A stretch of DNA of 64,000 nt, taken from assembly GCA_029532625.1 (NCBI GenBank), contig JARFXM010000009.1, positions 2,356,001 through 2,420,000 of the forward strand, read 5' to 3'. Below the pieces are notes generated by a model. It was not told where the DNA came from and ran no database searches. It worked only from the letters and a program-made list of their open reading frames with translations. The DNA comes from Lomentospora prolificans. Lineage: Eukaryota > Ascomycota > Sordariomycetes > Microascales > Microascaceae. Below are positions 47,201 to 57,100 of this stretch, piece after piece. The position numbers were made by a program, and so were the translations under genes. Each line of letters opens with the position of its first letter. The stretch's first letter is position 1.

Positions 47201-48867
47201 AATAATCCTTCGTCTCCGACAATGGAGAGAAAGAGAGAGAAGAAAACATCTCTCATCGTCTACCCAAGAGAATTATCGATAGGTTGGTCTGTTGATCTGT
47301 TGGGAGATGTGCTCCTGTGATCTTCGAAAGCACTTGTCCGTCGGGTACCACAAGCGCTATACTTGCAGTCGTCCCCATCGCTGGCTGGATTGGGTTCAAG
47401 CCCTTAAGCGGGGACCACATAGAGCTGCTCGTCTAGTCCAGCCGTTCCGCCTTCCTTTGGTGAAGGACGACTTTCGTTGTTCTTCCCTGTCATCACGGTC
47501 CAGACCGGGGGTCCTTCCCAGTTTCTTGAATAAGATGCCACCTTCCGTGCTTGCTGAATTGGCATGGCACCAGCTGAGGTACCTACCAATGGCCCCGATT
47601 GATTGTACCACAACAGCACAATGTCCATTGACGCTTATAGTAGGGCTCTTCCATATGCTTCCAGCGGTTGCTTCAACCCTCACAGGCGCTATACACGATG
47701 ATGCAGGAGATGCGAGCTCAATGGGCCTCCCACCACCCCGCCCTCAGCCCCCGCGATTCCCCCGCAGATGAAGGGCACCAAGACAGGGTTTGGCGTAAAG
47801 TATGTCATACCGTAGTATTCTTGGCCTTTGTGCTATTAAGCCACAGGACCGAAAACAGTACCGTCCAGTACATTGTTTGTGGATTGGTTTACACTCTCAT
47901 GGCAGGTCCAGACCAGTGCTGCCCCAGTTTCGATGCAGTAGTCTATCCACCCACTTGTGTGCCAGCTGGCTCACACTCCACCCGGTCGCGCTCCGAAAAC
48001 AGCAGCCAGAACCCACTACTCACTGGTAGCACCTGCTCTCTACGAGCTAGCCTGGAGCATGAGTACCGGGTCAGGTCACCCTTGTGATTGCAGTTGGGGC
48101 CCGGTGATTGTGTTATCTGGGCGCGAGGCTACAAGTACAAGGGTTGCTGTACCCGACTAATGTGGGAAAGTGAAGCCCTGTCTGCCAGCGTTGTGCGCGC
48201 TGATAAGATTACGCCATATGGGAGTTGGCCAGCATTGGATCTTGCAAAGTGGGCATGTAATACAGAGAGATCCCTCTACTAATAAGAATCGCTGCCCGCC
48301 TGTCCGATTGATAACCCGTCTCCCCCTTGCTTTCCGCCTGATAGCGCGAGTCTCTTAAGCTCCCTTCGTCTTCTTTAACCATTTATCGCCTTCAATCCTT
48401 CGCTTTACCGCTCGCTTCGACGACGAGGCTCCGACCCTTTCGATCGATCCGACCACGGCTGAGGCTGCCCTGTCACATCTCACAATCGCCTGCGAACCTT
48501 ATGTCATAGCCCACCTTCGCCTTCCATCGGCTTTTCTAAAAGTTTTGCCCTCTAACTAGGTACTATATTTTTATCGGTCGCTCAAGGCTAGACTACATCT
48601 CTGAGATAAAGGGGGACAAAAAAGATAAATTTCACCGAAAGAATTGCCCGTCTTATCTCGGAACCACCCAGCTGATTGTCTTCCACACACCCGACCCACG
48701 AACTCCTCACCTGCTGCTGACTCCCTTCCGAGCCAAGCCCTCTCTGATGTACGTTGCACTACTGCGCATGTCCATTGTTTCGCCTACACTACTATATTGC
48801 CGCATCGCCAACCGGAACCGAACGAGGCTTGAAGTTCACCTAAGCCCCGCATCATAAGTCTTCAATT
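44251..48867. other. 4.6-kb gene-free region
   Basis: No frame shows a known domain. The longest open frames (for example 45637-46131 and 47292-47771) overlap others on both strands and look random. A 14-base direct repeat, ATGCCACAAATGAG, is duplicated in tandem at about 44811-44838. From about 48.3 kb the sequence becomes CT-rich, consistent with the promoter and leader of the ACT-domain gene. Confidence 0.45.
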
Positions 48868-50224
48868 ATGAATGCCCAAATATCATTTCTTGTATGTTTA
48901 CGTTGGCGCTCCTCAAGGATTTGAGAGTCCTCCCAGTGCCACGCTAGCGCCCCAACCACGGCAACTTTGTGCAGTACTCCAAAAGTGGTAGTATTGCCAA
49001 GGGTGAGACCCAGTCTTACATAGAGCCTCAAATCTCCATCGCCGCGAGATGGTCTGACGGGTTGTGATGATGATAGGCTCAAAAATAGATACTGACGCGA
49101 TAGAACCGTAGGGAGGGAGTTTTACCCTAATACACATCCCGCTCCAAACGTATCCCTGTCTCATCCAGCCCATAATACGAACGCTCCTGCCGCAAACACA
49201 GTCGCTGAAAGGATCAACTTCTCCTCCTGACCGGGTGCGAGACGGTCTGACAGTTGATGATCAGCATGGGTTCCTCAACGTGAGCGTGACTCCTCTCGAG
49301 TGTTCCATTGTCTGCCATAGCTCCTGGGCCAAAAATGTCTTTGAGCCCGTTATCAAGAATCTTCCCAAGGATGCGGCCAAAGCCATCTCCCTTTCCACCG
49401 ATGACTACCTTGTTATCTCGGTGATAAGCGCCGGCATGGATGCCGCTAGCCGAGTGATGGAATTGACTTCGCCCCTGGCCTTGGCTGGAATATCTATCTT
49501 CTTTATCACGACATATTACTCCGACTTTATTCTAGTGCCTAAAAAGGCCCAACATGCAGTAACTCAAGCCCTGCTGAAGCACGGCTTCCAAGTGGCCCAG
49601 AATATTCCTGATTATAGGTTCAAGGGCCATGACAATCCGACTACGCGGTCGGCCCAGACAACCTCCTCTATATCCGGGCTCCAGACGCGCACCTTTGAAC
49701 TCCTTCAGAAAAGTAGCGTCATCCCGTATATCGAGGACGATCTACGTCTCGTGCAGTGCTCTGGACGAGAAGTAAGCCATCTCAACCAACAATTTCCCCA
49801 CCATTCCTCTCGCAGGCCGGGGAACGGGAATAGTCGCCCTTCATGGCTGGACCACGTCGACACAAAACTTTATACCGCGATGATATCGGCCTTTGTATCG
49901 CAGCCGCGTTTCCTCTCAGTTACTTTAGCCAAGGAGGAACCTCCTTCCCTTCTCCTAGACAAAACGCTGCTAGACATATTCGGCGACTCTCTCGTCGGAG
50001 ACACAGAGGGTGAGCTCGTCCCCATCTTTCTTAACCTTGCCAGCCTTCCCTACGAAGCCACCGGCATCGTCTGCGGAGTAGCGGGCAAGCTAGTGTCGGA
50101 CATGGAGCCTCAGGGAAGCTCGGAGCTTTCTTATCTCTCCACAGCGCGGGCGGGTGCTGTGATACTATCCACCGAGCAAGCTGTCCGGGCCTTGGCAATA
50201 TTGAAACCAATGCTGGAGAAATAG
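48868..50224 (+). CDS. ACT-domain protein, CASTOR/GATS-like amino-acid sensor
   Basis: A tiny first exon, 48868-48891 (8 codons, MNAQISFL), is followed by a 220-base intron (GTATGT...CGTAG) and exon 2, 49112-50224, giving 378 residues. Splicing yields MNAQISFLGGSFTLIHIPL, the beta strand that opens this fungal family. A first ACT-like domain spans about 1-140 with FLNVSVTPLECSIVC and DYLVISV. The segment PLALAGISIFFITTYYSDFILVP is the ACT_7-type signature seen in human CASTOR1 (GATSL3). The second half repeats the fold, with QPRFLSVTLAKEEPPSLLLDK, GDTEGELVPIFLNL and ATGIVCGVAGKLV. CASTOR proteins bind arginine and control TORC1 through GATOR2; that role in fungi is inference. An apparent 44-base intron (49772-49815) would end the frame if spliced. 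The gene is convergent with the Yih1 gene. Confidence 0.83.
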
Positions 50225-50572
50225 AATAATAGCTTGAAGAATGATGTGACCCAATGAAATATTGGATAGCCGGGGCGTCTGGTTACGTCGCCTGTGATGG
50301 CGTTGGCTAGCGGGAAAACAAAATCGGCGTGGGCGTATCTTGAGGGCTAGTATCAGTGAGCAACAAAATTGGTGTATCAGTATGGCAAGACCCATCCACA
50401 CATTCTGCATCAGGGGCACATCAGGTAGTATGAATCATGATGAGCATGAAGCTGCATGCGTCGTAGGTGTCTTGCTTGTGAGATACTGCAACCTAGGTGG
50501 GTGTGAACCTAGCTCGATATCAGGTCACAGATTCGACTGAGATTTTCATTTATACGTGGCGATAGTGACTGC
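50225..50572. other. convergent intergenic region
   Basis: The 348-base 3' flank shared by the ACT-domain gene (plus) and the Yih1 gene (minus). I see nothing else in it. Confidence 0.6.
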
Positions 50573-51403
50573 TCATTTCCCCTTCTTCTTCTTATCATCA
50601 GTCGTCTCCTTAACATAACCTGCCCTGACGAAGCCATCCCTTGCCGTGGTGTTGATGAGCGCGAACCGCCTAGGTCCCAGCTTCAGGCCGCCGTACCACC
50701 GCGTGACGACGACCATGACATCCCACAGGTCCATGGCCTGCATGAGATGGAGCAGCCGCCCGCCGGCAGCCGTCTCCCCGTCGTCGTCGTAGTCCTGGAA
50801 CGAGGTCCCGTTAGCGCCGCGGATGCGCCACGCCGTAATGTTATGCGTGGCCTGGCGCGCCTTGCGATCCGTGGCGAGCAGGTGCTGGACGTACCCCGTG
50901 GCCTGGTCAGGCGAGGTGACGGGCGCGATCCTAGCCAAGAACGTCGACCTCTGCTCGGTGAACGGGGCGGAGAGCGTCCACGGCGGCGCGGGCATGGACG
51001 CGTAATCGACCTCTGGCTCGGCGTCCTCCTCCCACTCCCGCTCGGCCTGCGGCGGGTGGCCGTCATCCGCGGACTCAGCCGGCTCGGCGGCCAGCAGGGT
51101 GGAGAGCTCCTCTACGGCGTCGAAGAGGCAGACCATGCCGGGCTGGAAGACGGCGGCGACGGCCCGTCTGAAGAGGCGGAGCTCGGCGGCGGCGACGGAG
51201 CGCGAGGCCTGGCCCGAGCTAAAGGTGGAGTGGACTTCCGGGGGCACATCCGGGTAGGAGGGTGCGATGGTGAGGCGGAGGGAGGAGCGGGCTTCGCCGG
51301 GGAGGTGGAGGATGAAGGACGTGGGGTCCTCGGTTGGGGTGAGGGTGGAGTCGCCGTAGATGGAGTTGAGGGCCTCGATTTCGTCTTGGAGTTCGGTGGA
51401 CAT
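50573..51403 (-). CDS. YIH1: Yih1/IMPACT-family regulator of Gcn2
   Basis: A single exon of 276 residues. The N-terminal RWD domain (about 3-105) opens with LQDEIEALNSIYGD and contains IAPSYPDVPPEV, the YPxxxP turn of RWD folds. An acidic linker follows. The C-terminal IMPACT/UPF0029 domain (about 145-255) has FLARIAPVTSPDQA, HNITAWRI, DDDGETAAGGRLLHLM and VVVTRWYGGLKLGPRRF, which are the family's strongest motifs. The tail is Lys-rich. Yih1 competes with Gcn2 for Gcn1 and so damps the amino-acid starvation response; its RWD domain binds Gcn1. Length fits the family. The ATG at 51403 is directly before the RWD motif. Confidence 0.93.
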   Translation of the reverse strand: MSTELQDEIEALNSIYGDSTLTPTEDPTSFILHLPGEARSSLRLTIAPSYPDVPPEVHSTFSSGQASRSVAAAELRLFRRAVAAVFQPGMVCLFDAVEELSTLLAAEPAESADDGHPPQAEREWEEDAEPEVDYASMPAPPWTLSAPFTEQRSTFLARIAPVTSPDQATGYVQHLLATDRKARQATHNITAWRIRGANGTSFQDYDDDGETAAGGRLLHLMQAMDLWDVMVVVTRWYGGLKLGPRRFALINTTARDGFVRAGYVKETTDDKKKKGK

Positions 51404-52126
51404 GGTTGGTTATGTGTTGGAGGGGTGTACGGGCCCTTTTGGCGACCATGTCTTTGCGAGTGATACTCGCCAGTGATGCTCGGATTGTGGATGAGGGTTT
51501 AATATTGGAAAGAGAATTCGGCAGTTACGAGATCGAGGTGCAGGAAGATTTACACACTGTATGTAAGAGTGTGCGTGGTCTACGTAGTACTACGTATACT
51601 GTACAATCACAGTGCGTCAAATCTCGCCTTAATAATCACACACAAGGACCACTTCTCACTTTCGACTCTCTCAGCTTTGAGGACTACCGAACATCTACAA
51701 TGGAAGCAGCTCGTCCACACAGAACATAACTCGGTTTGATTTTCTCACGCTATTTATATCATAAGCATACACATTCATGGAAACTTGAGACACTTTTTCT
51801 CGTTCGGCTCTAACAAAAAGTGTATCTTGTGTACATGAGAAGAGAAGCTAAAAGATATGAAGAGAATCGAAGAAGTAAAGGGGGGTTGAGACCTCGGATC
51901 CTATGGGCAGGTCGAGGTCATGAAGAACTAAGAGAGACAGGACGGTAAATGTGAAATCTTGGGGAAAAAGGTAAGTAAAAATGGAAGCCTAGATATGGTG
52001 CGAAGAAAAAGAAGAGATCAACTGGCCGTTCTGCCTCTTCCACATCCATGCAATCGCCCAGCGTTCCACCAATGATGTACGAAACCTGTTTGCCATGGAG
52101 TGGTATGGGTGGGCGGGGATATTTGC
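51404..52126. other. intergenic region with a perfect palindrome
   Basis: This holds the promoter of YIH1 and the 3' flank of the repeat-protein gene. TACGTAGTACTACGTA at 51581-51596 is a perfect 16-base palindrome. A plus-strand open frame at 51406-51729 has no known features. Confidence 0.5.
51581..51596. repeat. 16-bp perfect palindrome
   Basis: TACGTAGTACTACGTA equals its own reverse complement and lies about 180 bases upstream of the YIH1 start. It shares the TACGTA core with the palindrome at 23706-23721. Confidence 0.9.
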
Positions 52127-54123
52127 TTAGTCCTCTGGCTCACCGATGACAATAATGTCCTCCTGGTCTTCCTCATCCTCATCCTCGTCGTCACCCTTCT
52201 TAGGGGTCTCCTTCTTAGGGGTCTCCTTCTTGGGGGCCTCCTTCTTGGGGGCCTCCTCCTCATCGTCGCCGTCATCCTTCTTGGGGGTCTCCTTCTTAGG
52301 GGTCTCCTTCTTGGGGGCCTCCTTCTTGGGGGGCTCCTCCTCATCGTCGCCGTCATCCTTCTTGGGGGTCTCCTTCTTAGGGGTCTCCTTCTTGGGGGCC
52401 TCCTTCTTGGGGGGCTCCTCCTCATCGTCGCCGTCATCCTTCTTGGGGGTCTCCTTCTTAGGGGTCTCCTTCTTGGGGGCCTCCTTCTTGGGGGCCTCCT
52501 CCTCATCATCGCCGTCATCCTTCTTGGGGGTCTCCTTCTTAGGGGTCTCCTTCTTGGGGGCCTCCTTCTTGGGGGCCTCCTCCTCATCATCGCCGTCATC
52601 CTTCTTGGGGGTCTCCTTCTTAGGGGTCTCCTTCTTAGGGGTCTCCTTCTTGGGGGCTTCCTCATCATCGCCCTTCTTGGGGGTCTCCTTCTTGGGGGTC
52701 TCCTTCTTGGGGGCTTCCTCTTCATCGTCCTCATCATCGCCCTTCTTAGGGGTTTCCTTCTTAGGGGTTTCCTTCTTAGGGGTCTCCTTCTTAGGGGCCT
52801 CTTCCTCATCATCAGCACCCTTCTTAGGAGTGGACTTCTTAGGGAGCGGCTCCTCCTCTTCATCATCATCCTCATCATTCTTCTTAGGGGTTTCCTTCTT
52901 AGGAGTCTCCTTCTTGGGGGTCTCCTTCTTGGGGGCTTCCTCTTCATCGTCCTCATCATCACCCTTCTTAGGAGTCTCCTTCTTGGGGGTCTCCTTCTTG
53001 GGGGCTTCCTCTTCATCGTCCTCATCGTCGCCCTTCTTAGGGGTTTCCTTCTTGGGGGTCTCCTTCTTGGGGGTCTCCTTCTTGGGGGCTTCCTCTTCAT
53101 CGTCCTCATCATCACCCTTCTTAGGAGTCTCCTTCTTGGGGGTCTCCTTCTTGGGGGTCTCCTTCTTCGGGGCTTCCTCCTCGTCATCATCACCCTTCTT
53201 AGGAGTCTCCTTCTTGGGGGTCTCCTTCTTCGGGGCCTCCTCCTCGTCATCATCACCCTTCTTAGGAGTCTCCTTCTTGGGGGTCTCCTTCTTCGGGGCC
53301 TCCTCCTCGTCATCATCACCCTTCTTAGGAGTCTCCTTCTTAGGGGTCTCCTTCTTCGGGGCTTCCTCCTCGTCATCATCACCCTTCTTAGGAGTCTCCT
53401 TCTTGGGGGTCTCCTTCTTCGGGGCTTCCTCCTCGTCATCATCACCCTTCTTAGGGGTCTCCTTCTTCGGGGTCTCCTTCTTCGGGGCTTCCTCCTCGTC
53501 ATCATCACCCTTCTTAGGAGTCTCCTTCTTGGGAGGAGACTCCTTCACGGGCACGGGAGCGGGCCTCTCAACCTCCTCGTCGCCATCCTCCTGTCGGCGG
53601 TGGAGGTCGCGGGGATGGGGCTTGCCAGAGATGGGCTTGCCGATGATGAACTTGTTCTCGGGCTTGCCCTTGTTGCGATGCTCGTCATGGCCCTTGCTAG
53701 GGCTCTTGGGTTTCTCGCCCTTGTGCTCCTTCTTATCCTTGTGCTCCTTCTTATCCTTGTGCTCCTTCTTGTCCTTGTGGTCCTACACGGCCGGACATAC
53801 CGGGGTTAGCCCAGACGAATGCTTCCGCAGAGAAACGGGGCCAGCTGTTCGCGGATTTTACTACTCACGTCACCGTTGGGGTGAGACACAACAATATCGA
53901 TAGCCTCGCGTCCCTGGAGGTTGATGGCACCGGTCTATTTGCGCCCGAGTTGCGTGTTAGTTCAGTTCTCCCGGCTTCCGGTCAGCGGATGATAGCTAAA
54001 ACGTACAAAGGCGACGTCGCGCTCACGGATGTTAGCGATCTCATTCTGAGCCGCCTCCGGGATGGCTCGTCCCAACACGTTGGGGGCGAGGAGGAGGGCG
54101 GCGACCAAAAGCTTGGATGCCAT
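52127..54123 (-). CDS. secreted low-complexity protein of alternating Lys/Pro and Asp/Glu blocks
   Basis: Three minus-strand exons: 54123-54007, 53934-53869 and 53782-52127, with donors GTACGT and GTGAGT and acceptors AAATAG and GTGTAG. All junctions are phase 0 and the product is 612 residues. Residues 1-18 are a signal peptide ending before RAIPEA. Exon 2 encodes 22 residues (TGAINLQGREAID...). Exon 3 begins with DHKDKKEHKDKKEHKDKK, then a Lys/Gly/His-rich stretch and LHRRQEDG, a possible Kex2 cut after RR. About 18-19 tandem units then follow. Each has a basic block APKKETPKKETPKK (two to four PKKE[TA] steps) and an acidic block such as GDDDEEE, GDDEDDEEE or DDGDDEEE. The protein ends in DEDEEDQEDIIVIGEPED. 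Units are 63-81 bases at the DNA level and some neighbours are identical. I know no family for it. It looks like a secreted or cell-wall polyampholyte; function unknown. Confidence 0.8.
52190..53530 (-). repeat. tandem 63-81-bp minisatellite coding for the basic/acidic units
   Basis: Repeated blocks (plus-strand CTCCTTCTTGGGGG-type steps separated by TCATCATC or TCGTCGCC-type steps) fill most of exon 3. The copies at about 52255-52335 and 52336-52416 are near identical 81-base units, which implies recent duplication or gene conversion. The array keeps several other frames open on both strands. Confidence 0.9.
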
Positions 54124-57100
54124 GGTGAGGATTGGACTCGGTGAACGAAAGGAGAGTGGCTAATTTGCCGTTTCCGCAAAAAAAAAAAAAAAAGAGTGTG
54201 AAGAATATAGAGGCCAATCTATGACTCTTTTCAGTTGTCGCTTACCCACAAGATTCCCCGCTGGCGGTGGCTGAAGAGAGAAGGGTGAAGAAGGGGGTGA
54301 AGGAACGAGCCAAGAAAGGAAGGGTAAGGGAAGACGATTCCTAGGCTACCCTTTTATAGCCCACGATCCGACGTTGAGATCTCTAAAAGAACCCATATCG
54401 ACGATAGCAGCGATCAGTTAAGTTTCGTTTTGTTTCCAGAAGGACGAAGACATCCCATTATCGGGAAAACTAGGATTACGACGCCGTGCGGAGTTCCAAT
54501 ATAGGGTCAATATGGAAGAAGAGGAGGGGAGTGAGGGCAAGACGACGAAGATGCAAATTGGGGGCTCCCCAAGAGAGAAAGCGACAGGGTTGTGGGGAGT
54601 TTGCTGTGCAATAGGCTTTTGATGTAAGTGAGATGCGATTGGTGCCGACGCATGGCGTCTTTTACTCTGCGGGCTGGACGTGCCTCTTCATGAAGACGGT
54701 TCACGATGATGGGGGTTGGTGTGTGCCAGGCGAGGACTTCACCCGGGTGTGAAGTTCGTGGTGACCCATGTGACTGAGATACATTTCGGTTTGCAGAGAG
54801 GAGGGCGCGCGGCCCAAAGACGGGTGAGAGACATCAGCCCGGGTACCTGTGTGACTTGCACATAGCTTGCGCTCCGTAATGAAATAATTACCCTAGCGCG
54901 TCCCCGAGAGCGGGCTGGTCGAGCACCATCGTCGGCCACTCTTTGCACGAGCCATATAGCTCTATCCCGGGCGAAGTAAGGCTAGGGGAGTAGTTCTAAA
55001 GGAACTGTACGAGCATGCAGCCTCATGAGTTAGCAATGGCCAATCAGACATGTGCGGCTGATTACATCCAGCGACGGGATGAAGTCCAGTGTGGGGAAAG
55101 CAATGAATTGAACGGCACCCATCATGCCACGGCCTGCAAGGGCCAGACAGGTACGGGCGATGGCGAGTTAAGATGAATAAAGTGAGTGGGGAACCCTGGC
55201 ACTTGCCAGGAACGCGATCCAAGAGCGGGACGTGGCTGTGGTCATCTCGGTACAGCACTGTACCTCTTAAGCAATTGTGACGAGGATGACGTTCTCTGGC
55301 GCAACGCCATCACGCAAGAGTGGAGAGAAGACACGCGAACGTGGTCTCTATTTTTTGAAGCCATTGGGTAGTACCGGACTTCATCACAAGCTCCCTCGCT
55401 GAGACAGGCTACTGGACAGTTCGGATGGAGGAATGGCTGCTCACGATCCAGATGAGGACGGGTGACATTCGCGGCATGGGACAGCTCGAAGGCCCTGGTT
55501 GGGTCGGAAACGAGGTAAGTTGCCGGCTAGAATATAGCCTCGCAAAGGGAATATGTCCGCCACTGAAAAGATCCCGTTATTAGAGTATTATGTATATCGA
55601 ATCGAATAGAAAATCTCGGAGTGCCCTGTTCAGATCTGTTCCCGTTTTCCGGTTTAGGATAAGACTCGACCAACCCGGCTTTTCGAAACCGTGCTTGGAC
55701 GAGCCGCTCGAAGAGTCTATTAAGCACACGATAGAAAATGAGCAGGAGCCGGATCAAACATAGCCCGCTCGGTAGAAGGATATAGGATCTCTCGCATAAA
55801 TCATTTAAGTTATTCGCTGACAGTGTAAATCCGCGCAAGCTTCAAGGATAAAATTGCATGCCGATGCAGGGCCGGAAGCTTGCTCACAGCGTCTAGCTGC
55901 TGCCGCACACCTCCAACCTCCAACCCCTCCTCCGGGTACGGCAGATGGGGCTGGATGAACCACAGTCTAGTAAGCTTAAAGGCTCGATGGGGGAGAAGCC
56001 CTAAGCAAGGACCAGCCGCGAGAGCAAGGCCGTCCCACTATCTCTTGAAGCGGACCCATTGGCACTCATATGGGGAGCATTCTCGGCTACTACGACGGTT
56101 AGCGGGATGATTGGATGAATGGGTTAAGACTCGGGATATTCATACCCTTGTTCATGAAGACCCATGACTTTTTGCGGGGAACAGTCGAAGAACATGGCGC
56201 GCGGGACAACGGAAACGGTGGGACAGAATTCCCACGAGGAGAGCAACTCTAAATTTGCGCGCTGGGATGCATTGGGAAATGTGGTCTTGGCAAAATTGAC
56301 GTTGTGTAAGTGAGCGATGCTGGTTCGCTGGCGGTTGTGAGCAGTGAGGTCGTCCCGGATGAATGCAGCTTTTAGCCCCGTCGATTGCGAGGCATTACGT
56401 GCTTGTCCGCATTGTCGGATGAAATGCCCCTAGCAAGACCTGAGGGATCAGAAGGAAAGCTTTGGGGCCACACACGAAAGGAAGGAGGGAGACGACCGTT
56501 CCTGAATCCGGCACAGCCTGTGTGGATGCCGAATTGGCGTTACATGGGAGGTGAAAGCAAGGTGCACGACTGTGTATCCCCAAAATCCCCCGGCGAGTCT
56601 CCACGTAGCGTCACACCGGCATTAAGAAAACTCAATCTGAAGATCCACAGTAGCAAGGACAACGGAATCTGGTGCCGGGGCTGACGACGACCATGGTCGT
56701 CAGAAACCTATTCACAAGGCACCTCCTTCTATGCAAGCTGGCGGTAAGTGGGCTGTGGGGAGGTTCACGATGCGACGCGTTCACATGTAACGCTGGGGCA
56801 TGCATGGAGGCCACCCATACCGCTTAATGGACGGCATGGAGGCATCAGAGAGTGTGTACCCACGTGATGGCAATTGAGATATGCGAAACCCGAATGGCGA
56901 GAAAGGGCCAAAGCTGAAAGACTGTTATTACTTCGCATGTTATAGAAAACCAAACTGTTAATTCACCCGTGTCGAATCATAGGCTTGACCACCAAGTCCA
57001 TCACATTGTAGACATGTGTAGATCTGGGGATTGGGGCGGCAATCCCGCATAAAGCAGACTTGCTCTAGATCAGCGCTAATCGAGAGCTTCTCGTGGGAAA

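Noticed and set aside
45637..47771. Open frames of 159-164 codons in the 44-49 kb gap
   Set aside because: Overlap on both strands, no recognisable motif, and no consistent splice structure.
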